A stretch of DNA of 64,000 nt from Hawksworthiomyces lignivorus (lineage: Eukaryota; Ascomycota; Sordariomycetes; Ophiostomatales; Ophiostomataceae), in the NCBI GenBank assembly GCA_002917075.1, contig NTMA01000031.1:1-64000 (forward strand), written 5' to 3'. Each line of letters begins with the position of its first letter. Position 1 is the stretch's first letter. The notes beneath the pieces were generated by a model. That model searched no databases. It saw only the letters and a program-made list of their open reading frames with translations, and was not told the origin of the DNA. Positions 31,833 to 42,879 of this stretch are shown here, one piece after another. The position numbers and the translations under genes were made by a program.

Positions 31833-33428
31833 TCAGTTCTGGACGACAAACTGCTGCTGGTGGGACTTGTAGAGCACCGAGCTGTCGAGCAGCTGGCCGG
31901 TGGACGACTGGTAGAAGTCGACCTTGAGGTGCTGGGCGTCCTGGAAGGTGACGGAGGCGTAGCTGAAGTCGTCGGCGTAGGCGAAGACGTTGGTGGAGAA
32001 GTTGGCGCCGACGGAGCTGAGGCCCTCGACGTTGCCGGCGCCGCCGGCGACGATGTAGGCGGGGGCGGCGGGGTCCTGCAGGCCCTTGGGGTCGGCGACG
32101 CCGCCGTTGACGGGCAGGAAGCGCTGCGAGTTGTGCACGTGGCCAAAGATGCCGAGGTCGACGCCGTACTTGTAGAAGAGGGGCTCAAAGGCCGACTGGC
32201 AGGGCCCGCAGACGTTGCCGCTGCCGCCGGTCGAGTACCAGGGCCGGTGGCCGCCGACGATGAGCCAGGGCGTCACGGCGCGGTCGACCGACGCCAGGTC
32301 GGCCTCGAGGAAGGCCAGCTGCTGGCCGCTGGCGCCAAAGGGCCCGCTGTTGAGGTCGGCGCTGCCGCCCGGCGCGTCGGGCGCGTTGGGAAAGTCCGTC
32401 TCCGTGTCGATCATGACAATGTGCGCCATGCCGTACTCGAACGAGTACCAGAAGGGCGGGTTGGCCAGCTGGGCCGCCGTGTTGGCGGCCACCTTGGCGG
32501 CGCTGCTGCCCGACGTCGACGGGAAAGCCGACGGCATCGTGCGGCCGAAGCGGTTCATAAAGTCGGTAAAGTTCTTCTGGCCGTTGGGGCACAGGAACGA
32601 CGTGTAGGGGATCTCCTCGCAGTCGGCCTCGTGGTTGCCTGGCGACGCCTGGTAGGGCTTGCGGCCCGCCACCGGCGCCAGCTGGTTGTAAAACGTCTCG
32701 ATGATGGCCTCGTACGCCGCCGAGCCGTCGAGCAGGTTCGCCAGGTTGTAGTACCAGTCGTCCGCGTACGCAAAGTCGCCCGGGTGCACGATGAACTCGT
32801 AGTCGTCCACCGTCTGCGCCAGCCGCCCGATGGTCGTGTGGTTCAGCGACGGCTGCACCGACGGGATCGTGTCGCGCTTGGTCATGTCCATGTTGATCGT
32901 GTAGCCGTCCACGCCGTACACGCCCAGGTCGATCACCACGTTCATCGTGAACGGCGTCTTGTCGCCCGGCAGCCGCGGGCTCAGAAAGTGCTCCACCGTC
33001 GAGTTGCCCGACGCGATCTGGTAGTAGTACGTCGTCGCTGGCTTTAGGCCCGACAGCGTCACCGCGTTCGCGTACGTCCGCGATGTCGGGTACGTCACCG
33101 GTGTGCCACCGCAGGCCTGCGACGTCAGCTGGTCGGGCGACGTGCCATAGTTGACGCAGGGCTTGCTCAGCTTCTCGTAGGTGTTCCAGCCAACCGAGAT
33201 GGCTGCGAAGGCGTACGTGTTAGTCCAGGCCCGCGGCTATATATATGATCTTCGCTCTGAGCAGATGGCAGCTTTCTACTTACAGTTCGGTCCGTTGACG
33301 GCAAGCCGCTGCTGGACGGGGGTGGTCTTATCCGACGGAACGGGCGGGTAGTTGGCCGCATTTGCCCAGGCCGCCAGCAGCGGCAGAGCCCACACTGAGG
33401 AAGAGAAATGGCGTTGACGAGGAGCCAT
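31833..33428 (-). CDS. Secreted purple acid phosphatase (metallophosphoesterase)
   Basis: Exons (minus) 33428-33284 and 33202-31833, 504 aa. The 81-nt intron has a GTAAGT donor and CGCAG acceptor and joins LAVNGPN to SISVGWNTYEKL. Purple acid phosphatases hydrolyse phosphomonoesters at a di-metal centre and usually act outside the cell in phosphate scavenging. Seen: signal peptide (MAPRQRHFSSSVWALPLLAAWANA), N-terminal fibronectin-like domain ending LKPATTYYYQIASGN, then the metal-binding series: VVIDLG (D-x-G), HPGDFAYADDWY (GDxxYxD), SPGNHEADC (GNHE), IVGGHRPWYS and IFGHVHNSQR (GHxH). All five blocks are intact and in order. Several N-glycosylation sequons (NST, NHT, NFT, NFS) fit secretion. 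It is convergent with the histidine-phosphatase gene. Confidence 0.94.
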
Positions 33429-36244
33429 CGTTATGGTAAAAGTAGGTTGCAGCTGGAAGGAGATGCGCGTACAATATTCAGAGTCCCAAGATCACGACCT
33501 TGCTGTCCCTAAGAGGCAATTCTATGTACAGTGGAAAAGAGACACGGCCAAAAAAAGGAGAGAATAAGAGAAACGAAGGAGGACAAGAAGGCTTTAAAAG
33601 TTGTCAAAGGTACTCGTACACCAGACGGGGCCTCGTATTTCTACCTTTCATTTTGAATGACATCGTGAGAAGAAATTCTTACCCACTCAAGGACTACAAA
33701 AGCGTCATCCCCCGTCTTGAGCTATCTGCATTTGGAAGGCCAATGCCATGCGCCTCTTTAGGTCTGGTCTTATTCTGCGAAAGTTGCGCCAGGACTTCAA
33801 TCTTTTTTATTTTCGTCTCATTTTCTGGAGGTGTGGACCAATTGCCTCTGCCAGAAAGCTGCTTTCCCTGGCCCAAGAGGCTGTCGTCTATTCGTACGCG
33901 CAACACGGCATATTCAATATTTTGTTCTGCCCTGCCAGGAGGGAGGATCGTCATCTCCGCTCCTGATTGGGTTGGACTGTAGATTGTTCAGGTCGGTGGA
34001 GGAGGCACATGGGTGTACAGGGGACGGTAGCCTGGTGGAGGGGGATGAGAAATACACGACTCACAGCCATGTGGTGTTGACGATTGGGCGAGAAAAGAAA
34101 ACAAGCATCCGTGCAAGGGCGCATCTGGGGGGAGTGGAGAACAAAAGAAAACGGCGGACGATGTTCTCTTTTCTTTCTTCTCTTTCAGAACGCCGACCGC
34201 TCGGCAAAGAAGAGGGATCTTCGGCGCTAACTAGGATAGATCTTGTTCTAAGAACCCTCTTCGTACAGGGATCTTTGCAATACCTTCTGCTCAAAGATAC
34301 GGAGTAGAAATCCTTCCCGTAGCCCACAGTTCGTCATCTCAGCGGCCTTGCGAGCTGAGTCCCGAATAGGATGTCCCTTCGCTAGATGCTATGCATTAGA
34401 GGGAAGGTGAAGCTTTGGGCACTACAAGGGAGCGCTGGCCAATGCTACAGCTGCCATTTATAACTATTCGGTCGCCTCATTGGGACTACTCTCCTTTCTC
34501 TTCCAGCCGGCAGCCATCCAAACTGACAGGGGCTGCCTTGATTTCGGCGCCTTGTTGCAGTGGCATTTACATGTGCTTGAGCAGCAGCCGAGGACGAGGC
34601 TATTGTCAGTGCTCGACAAAACAGAGCAGCATGAAGACAGCGGAGCAAAATCCCCAATTGACAACCGAGACGGCTTTGACATGTCTCACTGACAACTGGT
34701 TCTCATCTAAGACTTACTTGCTTCCAAAACTGACGTTCTGAGCCTTGTCAAACCACGTGGGCAAATCCTACCACATCATCAGACCAATACCAACTTCTCG
34801 CTAAACATACACATATTTGCTACCGACGAACGGTGTGACCTGCAGAATATCAAGCATTGTCAACGGATTACTTTTTCTCTCTACCATTTAGTTACATTTG
34901 CGTTAATGCGGCTTCCACTGCTACGTGCGTATGATATTCCGGTGAGGCCGCACGAAGACTGATCAAAAAGAAATTGCGGAGAAGAACACAAAACATCAGG
35001 CGTGCCCTAATAGAGTAGGTGGAAAAGACATCTGGTAGACACGTTTGTCTGGGCGCGCTCTTTTAAAAGATCTCTGCGCACGCCTGGCCCACTCTCTCGC
35101 ATTGGCTTTCATTTAGCAATATGAGAAAGGAGACTGAGCTCCAAGTCCGATTATGCCGAAAATGAACTTAATCAAGCGAAGACGTATTTCCAAGTTGAAA
35201 AACTCGCCTTGACCATGGCCGCATTCAAGAAATAATGTCAATATACTCTTCTCTTTATCTGTCGTCGTCTGACATAATCGCAAAAATGCAAAATCTGAGA
35301 AGCATCTTCACGGCAGTGCAAGAAGCTGTTGAATGTCTTACCCATTGCTCAGTTTAACCCCGGTCGTCATCCTTTGCGCCAAATAAGAATTCATAACCAT
35401 GAGAGTTAGTTGGCCCCTGAACGAATGAAGACCGCACATGCCCACTCTTTTTAGGTATTTGGTCTAGATATTCGGGCGGAATTTTCCGTCTCTCATGCCC
35501 TGTAGCATTCGGAGGTCTACCGTTGCACTATGTCTACCGAGTACAACATGGTGACGACTAAGTTCTGGTGGCCACTCGTCCCTCATCTCTATTTGACCTA
35601 GACGAATGAAGCAAGAAAGAATCCATCTAATTTTATATTGACGTGAAAATTATTTCTACTTTGACAGACGCGTGGGCTGACATACCTTTATTACGTTAAG
35701 CTGCCACAAGAACAGGAAGGATTTATTAATCTCGTAGGGAATGCGAATTACAGCGGCCATATTTGATACAACTACAAAAACTCGCAATTGCATATGTGAA
35801 TAGCAAAGAGCTCGCTTAGTTTAGTATCGTAAAATAGGGGAGACCTGGTTACTGTTTTCCTGCCTCAAAATCTCTAAGAATGATTCATCGTTGGAAGCTC
35901 GTTTGTTTACGATTGAGGCAGCTGCGACGTACACATGCTGATGCCTGTGTATCCTTTTTTCGGCGCTATAGACATTGTTCATTGCTTCACTCTCTCCCTG
36001 CCAATATCAAAACATAAACATCTATTACATGATGATACAGATATCGTATTATTTACTTCATCTGCCTTGGTTCTAAGTCTCCTCGACTAGTTTTATTTTA
36101 CATCGAAGAGAAAAGTCGCCGCAAACAATGGCATCCGCTCCCAGTCCAACTCGGCTCAGTCCGCGTTCACACGTTCATTGGAGGCAGATAGGCACCTCAC
36201 GTTAGGAAGTCGTGTGTAGTCCTTGTCTTGCGGATGTGCCAAAC
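33429..36244. other. 2.8-kb interval, no gene supported
   Basis: Open frames up to about 160 codons (for example 33831-34307 on +) lack motifs, fungal codon bias and intron structure. From about 34750 to 36150 the DNA is A+T-rich with no frame of note. Promoters of the flanking divergent genes must lie at its ends. Confidence 0.5.
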
Positions 36245-37837
36245 ATGGGCTGCTTGAACAACTCAGTCCCGGAGTTTCGAAGGTTGAATATTAGCGAAGA
36301 CAAATCCACAAATTCCTTTGAGACGCAGGTGCAGTCAAGGAGGTACAGTTTGCCTGGAGATATCCGAGCTAGAGATATGGACGTGACCTTCACGCCGAGC
36401 AACCCATCAATCACAGGAAAGACACATAACCCGGCTACTCAAAAGAGTGATCTTCGAAAATCCCATCAAGTCGGGGTTCTGGTCAAATTGATGGCTCCCA
36501 TCGAACCTGAGCCTCCAAGAAGCGCAGTCGTGTACGGAATTCGATACGAGTTCTCTCCTGTTGCGACTCCTCGCAAAGCTCTTCCTCAAAGTTCACGTCA
36601 GAGAACTTATTGCCACGCAGGCACAAAGGGCAATGCAATTCAATTTCACCGTCAGAGAGATATGAGTGTAGCAGACCTGAGGAAGCTTTTCGATGTACCA
36701 GTCGCAGACATAGTCGTGATGTCTGAACAACATGCGTCTTCAGCGGATGAGTTGCTGATCCGTCACTCGAAGTGTTCTACTATCCCCAAAGCTTTACCGA
36801 GAAAGCCAAGGCCAAGCCCGGCGAAGACGCCTGTGAACAATGCGCCATGCATGCGAATTCGTCTCGAAGACAAAACAACCAAGTCAATGAAACCAGAGTC
36901 TCCAGTAAAGCAGAAAATTGGCCTTTTCGAGGCTGTTGAATCTCAGGAACCAAAGCCGAGGAGATCGTCACTGAGTTTGGAACGGCTTCAAATATCAGCT
37001 ACAGACATTACCCAGCGAGAAAACACCGGAGACTTAAAAGCAAAGCATCAAGAATGCATCAACCAGAAACATCGTTTCGGTTCCTGGCGCCAACTGACGC
37101 AACTACGCCGCAGAGGCTCAGATAAGGCACAAAAAGATGGATGTGCCCAAACCAACAGCTGTTTCGAGATTACTTCAAAGTGCCCACAAGCACTTTTGTT
37201 GAATTCGGCCTCTGGCGGTAGCGGCAAGCAGGATGGCCACACAATGGCAACTGATAGTAGAAGTTGTATTGCCCAAGAACATCATCAAGAAGGGGCATGC
37301 AGCATTTGGGACTTGCAAACCGATGTGTCCGTACCGGCAAGCGAATCTTCAGAAGCAGTTGTCATTCCAGCAGCGGCAGCCAGTTGGCGACACAGATGGC
37401 TTTGGGGCCATGCGTATGGAAGCGAGACACAGCCTGATTTCACCTTTGACAGCACTGTCACAGACAACGATTGCAGCGAGTCGAGCCGCCACGTTCGCAA
37501 GAGGGACCGTATTCGCAGCTGGAGCTGGAGTCGGCGAAAGTCAAGCAATGGCAGCATTGATAGAGAATCAGACTTTGTCGGTGGTACAGGGAGCGCCATG
37601 GATAGTGGCGGTCAGAAACTAGGTGAAAACGTGCCTAATGGAGGTAATGGTCACCAAAGCATGAATTTTGACGGACCACCCGATACAGACACAGCAGATG
37701 CCGCTGTCGCAGTAGCGTATTGCAGTCTGCAGCACCCATTTCCAGTCCATATCAACGACATCAGACGAATTGTGAGCCTGAGCAAGAAGCGAGAAAGTAG
37801 TATTAGGCCGAATGCGTTGACGCATTTCCAAAGATGA
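36245..37837 (+). CDS. Hypothetical low-complexity protein
   Basis: Open frame of 530 aa from the first ATG (context caaacATGggc). I do not recognise the family. The protein is hydrophilic, rich in Ser, Arg, Lys and Gln, with no signal peptide or membrane segment. Most of it looks disordered. Two blocks look more structured: VGVLVKLMAPIEPEP...VVYGIRYEFSPVATPRKAL (about residues 85-120) and MSVADLRKLFDVPVADIVVMSEQHASS (about 140-165). A Ser/Arg-rich tract HVRKRDRIRSWSWSRRKSS lies near residue 425. Such features occur in fungal regulatory or cytoskeletal proteins, but no function is claimed. An additional 5' exon cannot be excluded. It is convergent with VPS23. Confidence 0.6.
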   Translation: MGCLNNSVPEFRRLNISEDKSTNSFETQVQSRRYSLPGDIRARDMDVTFTPSNPSITGKTHNPATQKSDLRKSHQVGVLVKLMAPIEPEPPRSAVVYGIRYEFSPVATPRKALPQSSRQRTYCHAGTKGNAIQFHRQRDMSVADLRKLFDVPVADIVVMSEQHASSADELLIRHSKCSTIPKALPRKPRPSPAKTPVNNAPCMRIRLEDKTTKSMKPESPVKQKIGLFEAVESQEPKPRRSSLSLERLQISATDITQRENTGDLKAKHQECINQKHRFGSWRQLTQLRRRGSDKAQKDGCAQTNSCFEITSKCPQALLLNSASGGSGKQDGHTMATDSRSCIAQEHHQEGACSIWDLQTDVSVPASESSEAVVIPAAAASWRHRWLWGHAYGSETQPDFTFDSTVTDNDCSESSRHVRKRDRIRSWSWSRRKSSNGSIDRESDFVGGTGSAMDSGGQKLGENVPNGGNGHQSMNFDGPPDTDTADAAVAVAYCSLQHPFPVHINDIRRIVSLSKKRESSIRPNALTHFQR

Positions 37838-38139
37838 CTGCTAAGTATACCAATAAAATCAGCATCTTTGTGCAGTCACTCACAAATCATATTTTCGTAC
37901 TCTCCATGATCATGTCCTTAAGCGTGTCCTGTATTGTCTTGGCTCTAATTAAAATATTGCCACTCTCCTTCTTGCACATGTTCATGTATATATACTGTCA
38001 TTAGACGAAGGAGCTCTGGATAAAAGTCATATTTATTTGCAATGACCCTCCAAACAATGAGAAAACACCTCTAGTATGTGAAGGCTAAAAAAGATTATCA
38101 ATAAAAAGAATCTGCCAGCATGGCACTTCCCTCCTCTCA
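37838..38139. other. Intergenic DNA between convergent genes
   Basis: 302 bp, A+T-rich 3' flanks; no gene seen. Confidence 0.5.
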
Positions 38140-40320
38140 TTACGCCGACGCGAGGCCCATGCCGCGGCCGATCTTGCGCACGAGCGCCTTCTTGAGGTAC
38201 CACTCGCGGGCGAGCGAGCGGGTCATGCGGGCAAAGACGGCCGGGCTGACGCGGCCGCGCTCGACGGCGCGGCCGAGGACGAAGACGGCGTCGGCGAGGG
38301 CGCGCTCCTCGGCGACGAGGTCGTAGAGCTGGTTGGCGACGACGGTGGGCCCGACGAGCAGGTCGTCGACGGCCGGGGCGGGGGTCTGCTTGCTGTCGGC
38401 GACGACGGCGTCGGCGGTGGCCATGGTCTCGTGCAGGATGGCCGTGTTGGACGTCAGCAGCGCGGACAGCTGCGCCAGGTCCGACATCTCCTGCTGCAGG
38501 CGGCCCGCCGCCGTCAGCATCGCCGCCCGCTGCGCCTGCAGCCCCGCCAGCGTCGACTCGTTCTGCGCCCGGCTGCGCTGGCGCTGCTCCGCCAGCATCC
38601 GCCCCAGATGGTGCAGCAGCGCGTCCTTTTCTGGGTTCGGCGGCACCGGCGGTGGCGGCGCCTGGCCCGCTGCAGAGCTGCCGGTGGCTGCGCCAGACGC
38701 GTCGACGCCGCCGCCGCCGCCGCCGCCCGGCGATGTGACAGGCTCGTCCATAATGTCCGGCGGTGGCGGCATCTTGGGCCGCGGCTGGACCTGCTGCTGC
38801 AGATGCGGCGGATATTGCTGCTGGGGCAGGTACTGTTGGTAGGCCTGCTGGAAAGGAGGTTGCTGCTGTTGCGGTGGCTGCTGCTGCCATGACGGTCCTG
38901 GAGGCTGCTGTGGTGGGTATGCCGTTTGCGGCGGCTGCTGCTGCTGCTGCTGCTGTGCTGAATAGGGGTAGTACGACGCGGACGGCTGTGCTCGGGGGCC
39001 GTATCCGTCGGCAGGGTAGCCAGCTGGTAAGGGCGGTGGTGAAGTGGTGGAATTTTGCGGCGGCGGCGGCTGCTGCTGCTGCTGCCCATAAGGGGGGTAC
39101 ACTTGCTGGTGTTGTTGGCCAGGGCTCATTGGCGGCTGGCCCAGCGGCGACTGCTGGTATGGTGGACGTCCCGGAATCGGCGGAGCGCCTGGTCGTGCAG
39201 GAAGCTCGCTGCTTCGTGCGGACGGTCCTGCCTCGACTGCCTGAGGCGGAGGCGACGTCAGGCCGTACTGTGAATTGCGATAGCCGGCTGCAGAGGACTG
39301 AGGATGTGGTGGAGGTGGAGGGGGACTCGGGGTCTGGACGGCGGCATAATTGCGACTGCCGGCATTGTTGGCACTATGAGGATAAGGCGGAATGGGTGGC
39401 GGGGACGGCGTGCTGGCCTCAGATGTCACAGCGCTCGGCAGCGGTGGACCATTGCCTTTTGGTGGCGGCGCCGGACGCGGCGGGGGAGCTTGAGCGGCGG
39501 CGGGTGCGGGAGGAGGGCGAGACGTGGATGCGAGCTCTTGTGGGAAAGGTGGGATCGGCGGCGGTGTCTGCGTGACAGGAGGGGATTGGGAGACAGGTTG
39601 CCCTCGTGCAGTCTGCCGCGAGATCACTGGAGGTTCCTTTGCAAAGACATCTCGAAGGATAGTCAGGAAGTCGACAATGGTGGATTTCTTAGACAAAGAG
39701 TTAGCCAGCTGTGAAACTTTTGCGCCTGGAAACATGGCGCTGGCAGCCGGGTCCTGTTTAATGCTCACGTCCCAAAATTCAGACCACCCAGCAAGGTAGG
39801 GGTGATAGACCTGGCCTTGGGGATCCACGTGCTGCCCAGGCCGGACCATCATATTCTCGGTTGGTGTCACATAGACGAGGGGGGCCTCTCTGGGGTACGC
39901 ATGAGGTACCCAGAGGGAGATGGGATATCGATAGGTGGCGCCGCGAAATACTGCGGGCAAGGTGCCGGAGAGGTGGAGAAGGAGGGCAGAGGCGCCATTA
40001 GGGAATGCTGAGTGCGAAGTCAGAGGAGCCGTTGTTGCGGTAAATTAAGAACGCAAGGTGGGAGGGGAGCATTGGAGAGAGCGGTCTTACTATGAACGTC
40101 TGTCCGAGGGGACAAGGAGGCAAACTGAGAGAGAGCTTGGGAGACATCATTATACGTGCGATTCACGTCTTGATATTCCTATGGAAAGAATGCATTGTTA
40201 GAGAAGCGGGAATTTGCGGAGAAACAGAGCTTCGGCAAAAGCAGCAATGGGAGAAGGGAGCTGTCTCACGCTCGTCAGAACGCTGTAAAGCCAATTCAGC
40301 ACGTGCTGCGGGACAGCCAT
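38140..40320 (-). CDS. VPS23: ESCRT-I subunit VPS23 (TSG101 homologue)
   Basis: Exons (minus) 40320-40270, 40178-40091, 40007-39769 and 39687-38140, 641 aa. VPS23 binds ubiquitinated cargo and starts ESCRT-driven sorting into multivesicular bodies. Seen: UEV domain at about 1-150 (MAVPQHVLNWLYSVLTS, EYQDVNRTYNDV, TLPAVFRGATYRYPISLWVPHAYPREAP, HVDPQGQVYHPYLAGWSEFWD); a long Pro/Gln/Tyr-rich disordered middle; a coiled coil (LLHHLGRMLAEQRQRSRAQ...); and a C-terminal steadiness box (LYDLVAEERALADAVFVLGRAVERG...FLKK-type end REWYLKKALVRKIGRG). The third intron (39688-39768, 81 nt, GTGAGC donor, GGCTAAC branch, CTAAG acceptor) has no in-frame stop. Removing it restores the conserved EFWD-KSTIVDFL junction, so I treat it as an intron. 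Confidence 0.94.
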
Positions 40321-42879
40321 GGTCGGCGTCTTTGGCAGCGAGGCGTGCTATTTTGCAGACTGGCTTTTTGCTCGACCGGCGGGGAGCATGTGGTGGTTGT
40401 CTTCTGCTGTCACCTGCTGCCTTAGGACGGTGAAGCTTTAACTCGCATTCGTTGGGGTCGTAATCTCCAGTGACGATATGTTTTGGTGCTCTCCGACCAT
40501 GCGGGAAAGGGCCCCCGAGCTTGTGGCGGTGCGCGGGGCCGCCCTGTGGCGTTTGGTGCCTGCAAAGTCATGGTGCGGGTACGCTAAACCTTGCTCTAAC
40601 TCTAGGCGTTCATATGCTTATGGCAATAACACGCGCTGTAATTTTACAACAAGGAGTATATCTTACAATATGAAATAGCACTTTAGATAAGATCGTAACC
40701 GATCACAGTATTAAATATTTCAATATAGCGTAAATCTGATAGAATTTCGTCATGAATATTCTAATGGCTCCTGCTACCATGCGTGCCTACGGAATCATTT
40801 GTTTTCTTGTGATTAGGTTTTGCGCCGCTGTCATGAGGTACTCTGTAGTTTAGTGAACTTTTCCGCGAGAAACTTCCAGCGTTCTGGCCATTTACCACCC
40901 GGAAAATCACGTGCAAACAGATGGCCAGGGCGTCAAGTCACTAAAACCCCACATGCAGCACGTAAAGTACGACGACGTAATAATCCAACCCACCCAGCAG
41001 GGACCTTCACAAGAAATCGGATTGGCAGAGAGCAGCAGATGGCTGACCATCCATGTCCTCGTTGGATCTCATGCAGAGGCAAGATGCAGTACGTGTATTT
41101 CACATGCCGCCGCTCAAACTTTAATGTTCTCCTGGTTCGCTCTTCATTGCCGTGGTTCTTCCGTCGTGTCCTGCGTCGAAACCCCCCACGACCAGGCCGG
41201 CTGGGCCACAGAAAAGGAATAAACTATCATAAAGGTTGCAACTTTTTGTTGCAAATATTGAGTGCTGTTACGAATGGGGTTGCGAGTTATTTTACGAAAA
41301 TGGCCTCTTGCTTCCGCGACATTCTTAGGCCGCACATTTGCCTGTCTGGAACGGCCCTCAAATGTGGGATGCAGAACATCAAAACCCGAGGGCAACAGAA
41401 AAGATGAGACCATGAAACAAGAGTAAGACGGAATAAAAAGGAACACCAGCTTGCAGGGACAATTGACAATTGCAAAACATGCTCTCACCAAGAAAAAATG
41501 ACCAACTCCAAAAATGCCAATGAAGAAAAGATCGTGTCACGAGACAAAAAAAAAAAGGCCGCTGTCGGAGGGGGAGGTTTGCGATATAAAAAATACTTTA
41601 GCTCCTTGGTATGTAAGATATGTACGAGCAGCTCTGGCGGGCCATACATGTGGTACATTGAATTGAGCAAGATTACGGGGATGTAATGCTAGCAATAATG
41701 AAAATAATAAAAGCGGAACTGAGAAGAGTCAAGCGAAAAGACTAATAACGGGATAAAGCATGGAAGGAGTACATCGCAATAATAGCGACAAAAGGGACGG
41801 AAACTGCGCAAGCGTTTCTCATGTTTTTATGTCATCTCGTCTTCTAATACTTTCAGCGCTCTCTGAAGGGACTAAGGCTTTGGGTGTTCAAGTTTTTGCG
41901 CTCGTGCTGTCACGACTCGTTCGATTTTTCTGCTCTTAAACGCATTTCCATTGACTCCGTACCTCCTTTAGTCCACGCTACTGTCCATCATCGGACCATG
42001 GGAAAACGGATTTGGTTACCCCAGGGGGGCTGGAAGAGAGGGAGAGAGAGACCAGAGAGTGGCGACGGGAACCCCTTGGCACTTTTTCTGCTTGGAAGGC
42101 CAAAGAATGTGTTAGCACTTCCCATTACTCGCCAGCCAGCAGGGAAGAAACGGGTCGGTTCTCTTTCTTTCGTCTAGGCTAGTGTCTCTAGTGTCGTTTT
42201 CTATTGTCGCGCTGCAGCGTGCGATTTGTGATCACAACTGTCTTAGCTTCTTCTTAGCCTTTTTTCTTTCACCACTACTTATTATAAATCGCCTTCTGCG
42301 AGGCTTAGCCCCTTTTTGGCTTATAAGCCTACTTAAACTCTGCCGTTGCCGTCTATTTTCTTTAGACTTTTTTCTCTTTCTCTTGTTCAACCACACTCAA
42401 CCCCATGCTCACGTACCCTTCAGAGTCTCGCACGGCTGAGGAGTATCACAGAGTTCATTCTGTATACTCCTTGCGTCAGGACCTTTTGTCGGGCACTTAA
42501 AACAAACCAAAAAAACATCATAACTTATACAGCATCACTTGCCTTATAAATCTTGCTGCGGAATTCATTTTCCCAAAGAATTAATTTTCACTCAAAAAAA
42601 GAAGCAAAAGAGCATTTGGCCACTGGCACTTTGTTAGCTGATAATTTCCAATATTGTAAAGACTTTCTGAAATACGGCACACTCAAAAAAGGCCCAAAAT
42701 CTGCAAGATCGTGCACTCAGTATTCCTCAAGAGGGTCGAGTTATAGCACGAACAAACAAGCGTTCTGCTGGTTACTTGGAATATAGAACCAGTCCACCCC
42801 CCTTCTCTGTTATAGTCGTCTGATCACGCTCGGATTCCCCCGGAAAGCCACTTGCTCGGTGCTTCTGCCCCAGCAAACC
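40321..42879. other. 2.6-kb divergent intergenic region, no gene supported
   Basis: Lies between the divergent VPS23 and BNA2 starts. A 195-codon open frame (40820-41407, +) is basic, without motifs, and is not accepted. From about 41800 the plus strand becomes C/T-rich, consistent with a long BNA2 leader. Confidence 0.5.

Noticed and set aside
33831..34307. 158-codon plus-strand frame in the 33-36 kb gap
   Set aside because: No motif, no codon bias; the overlapping frames are equally open.
40820..41407. 195-codon basic plus-strand frame upstream of BNA2
   Set aside because: Composition is random-like, rich in Arg/Cys/His, without a recognisable domain.
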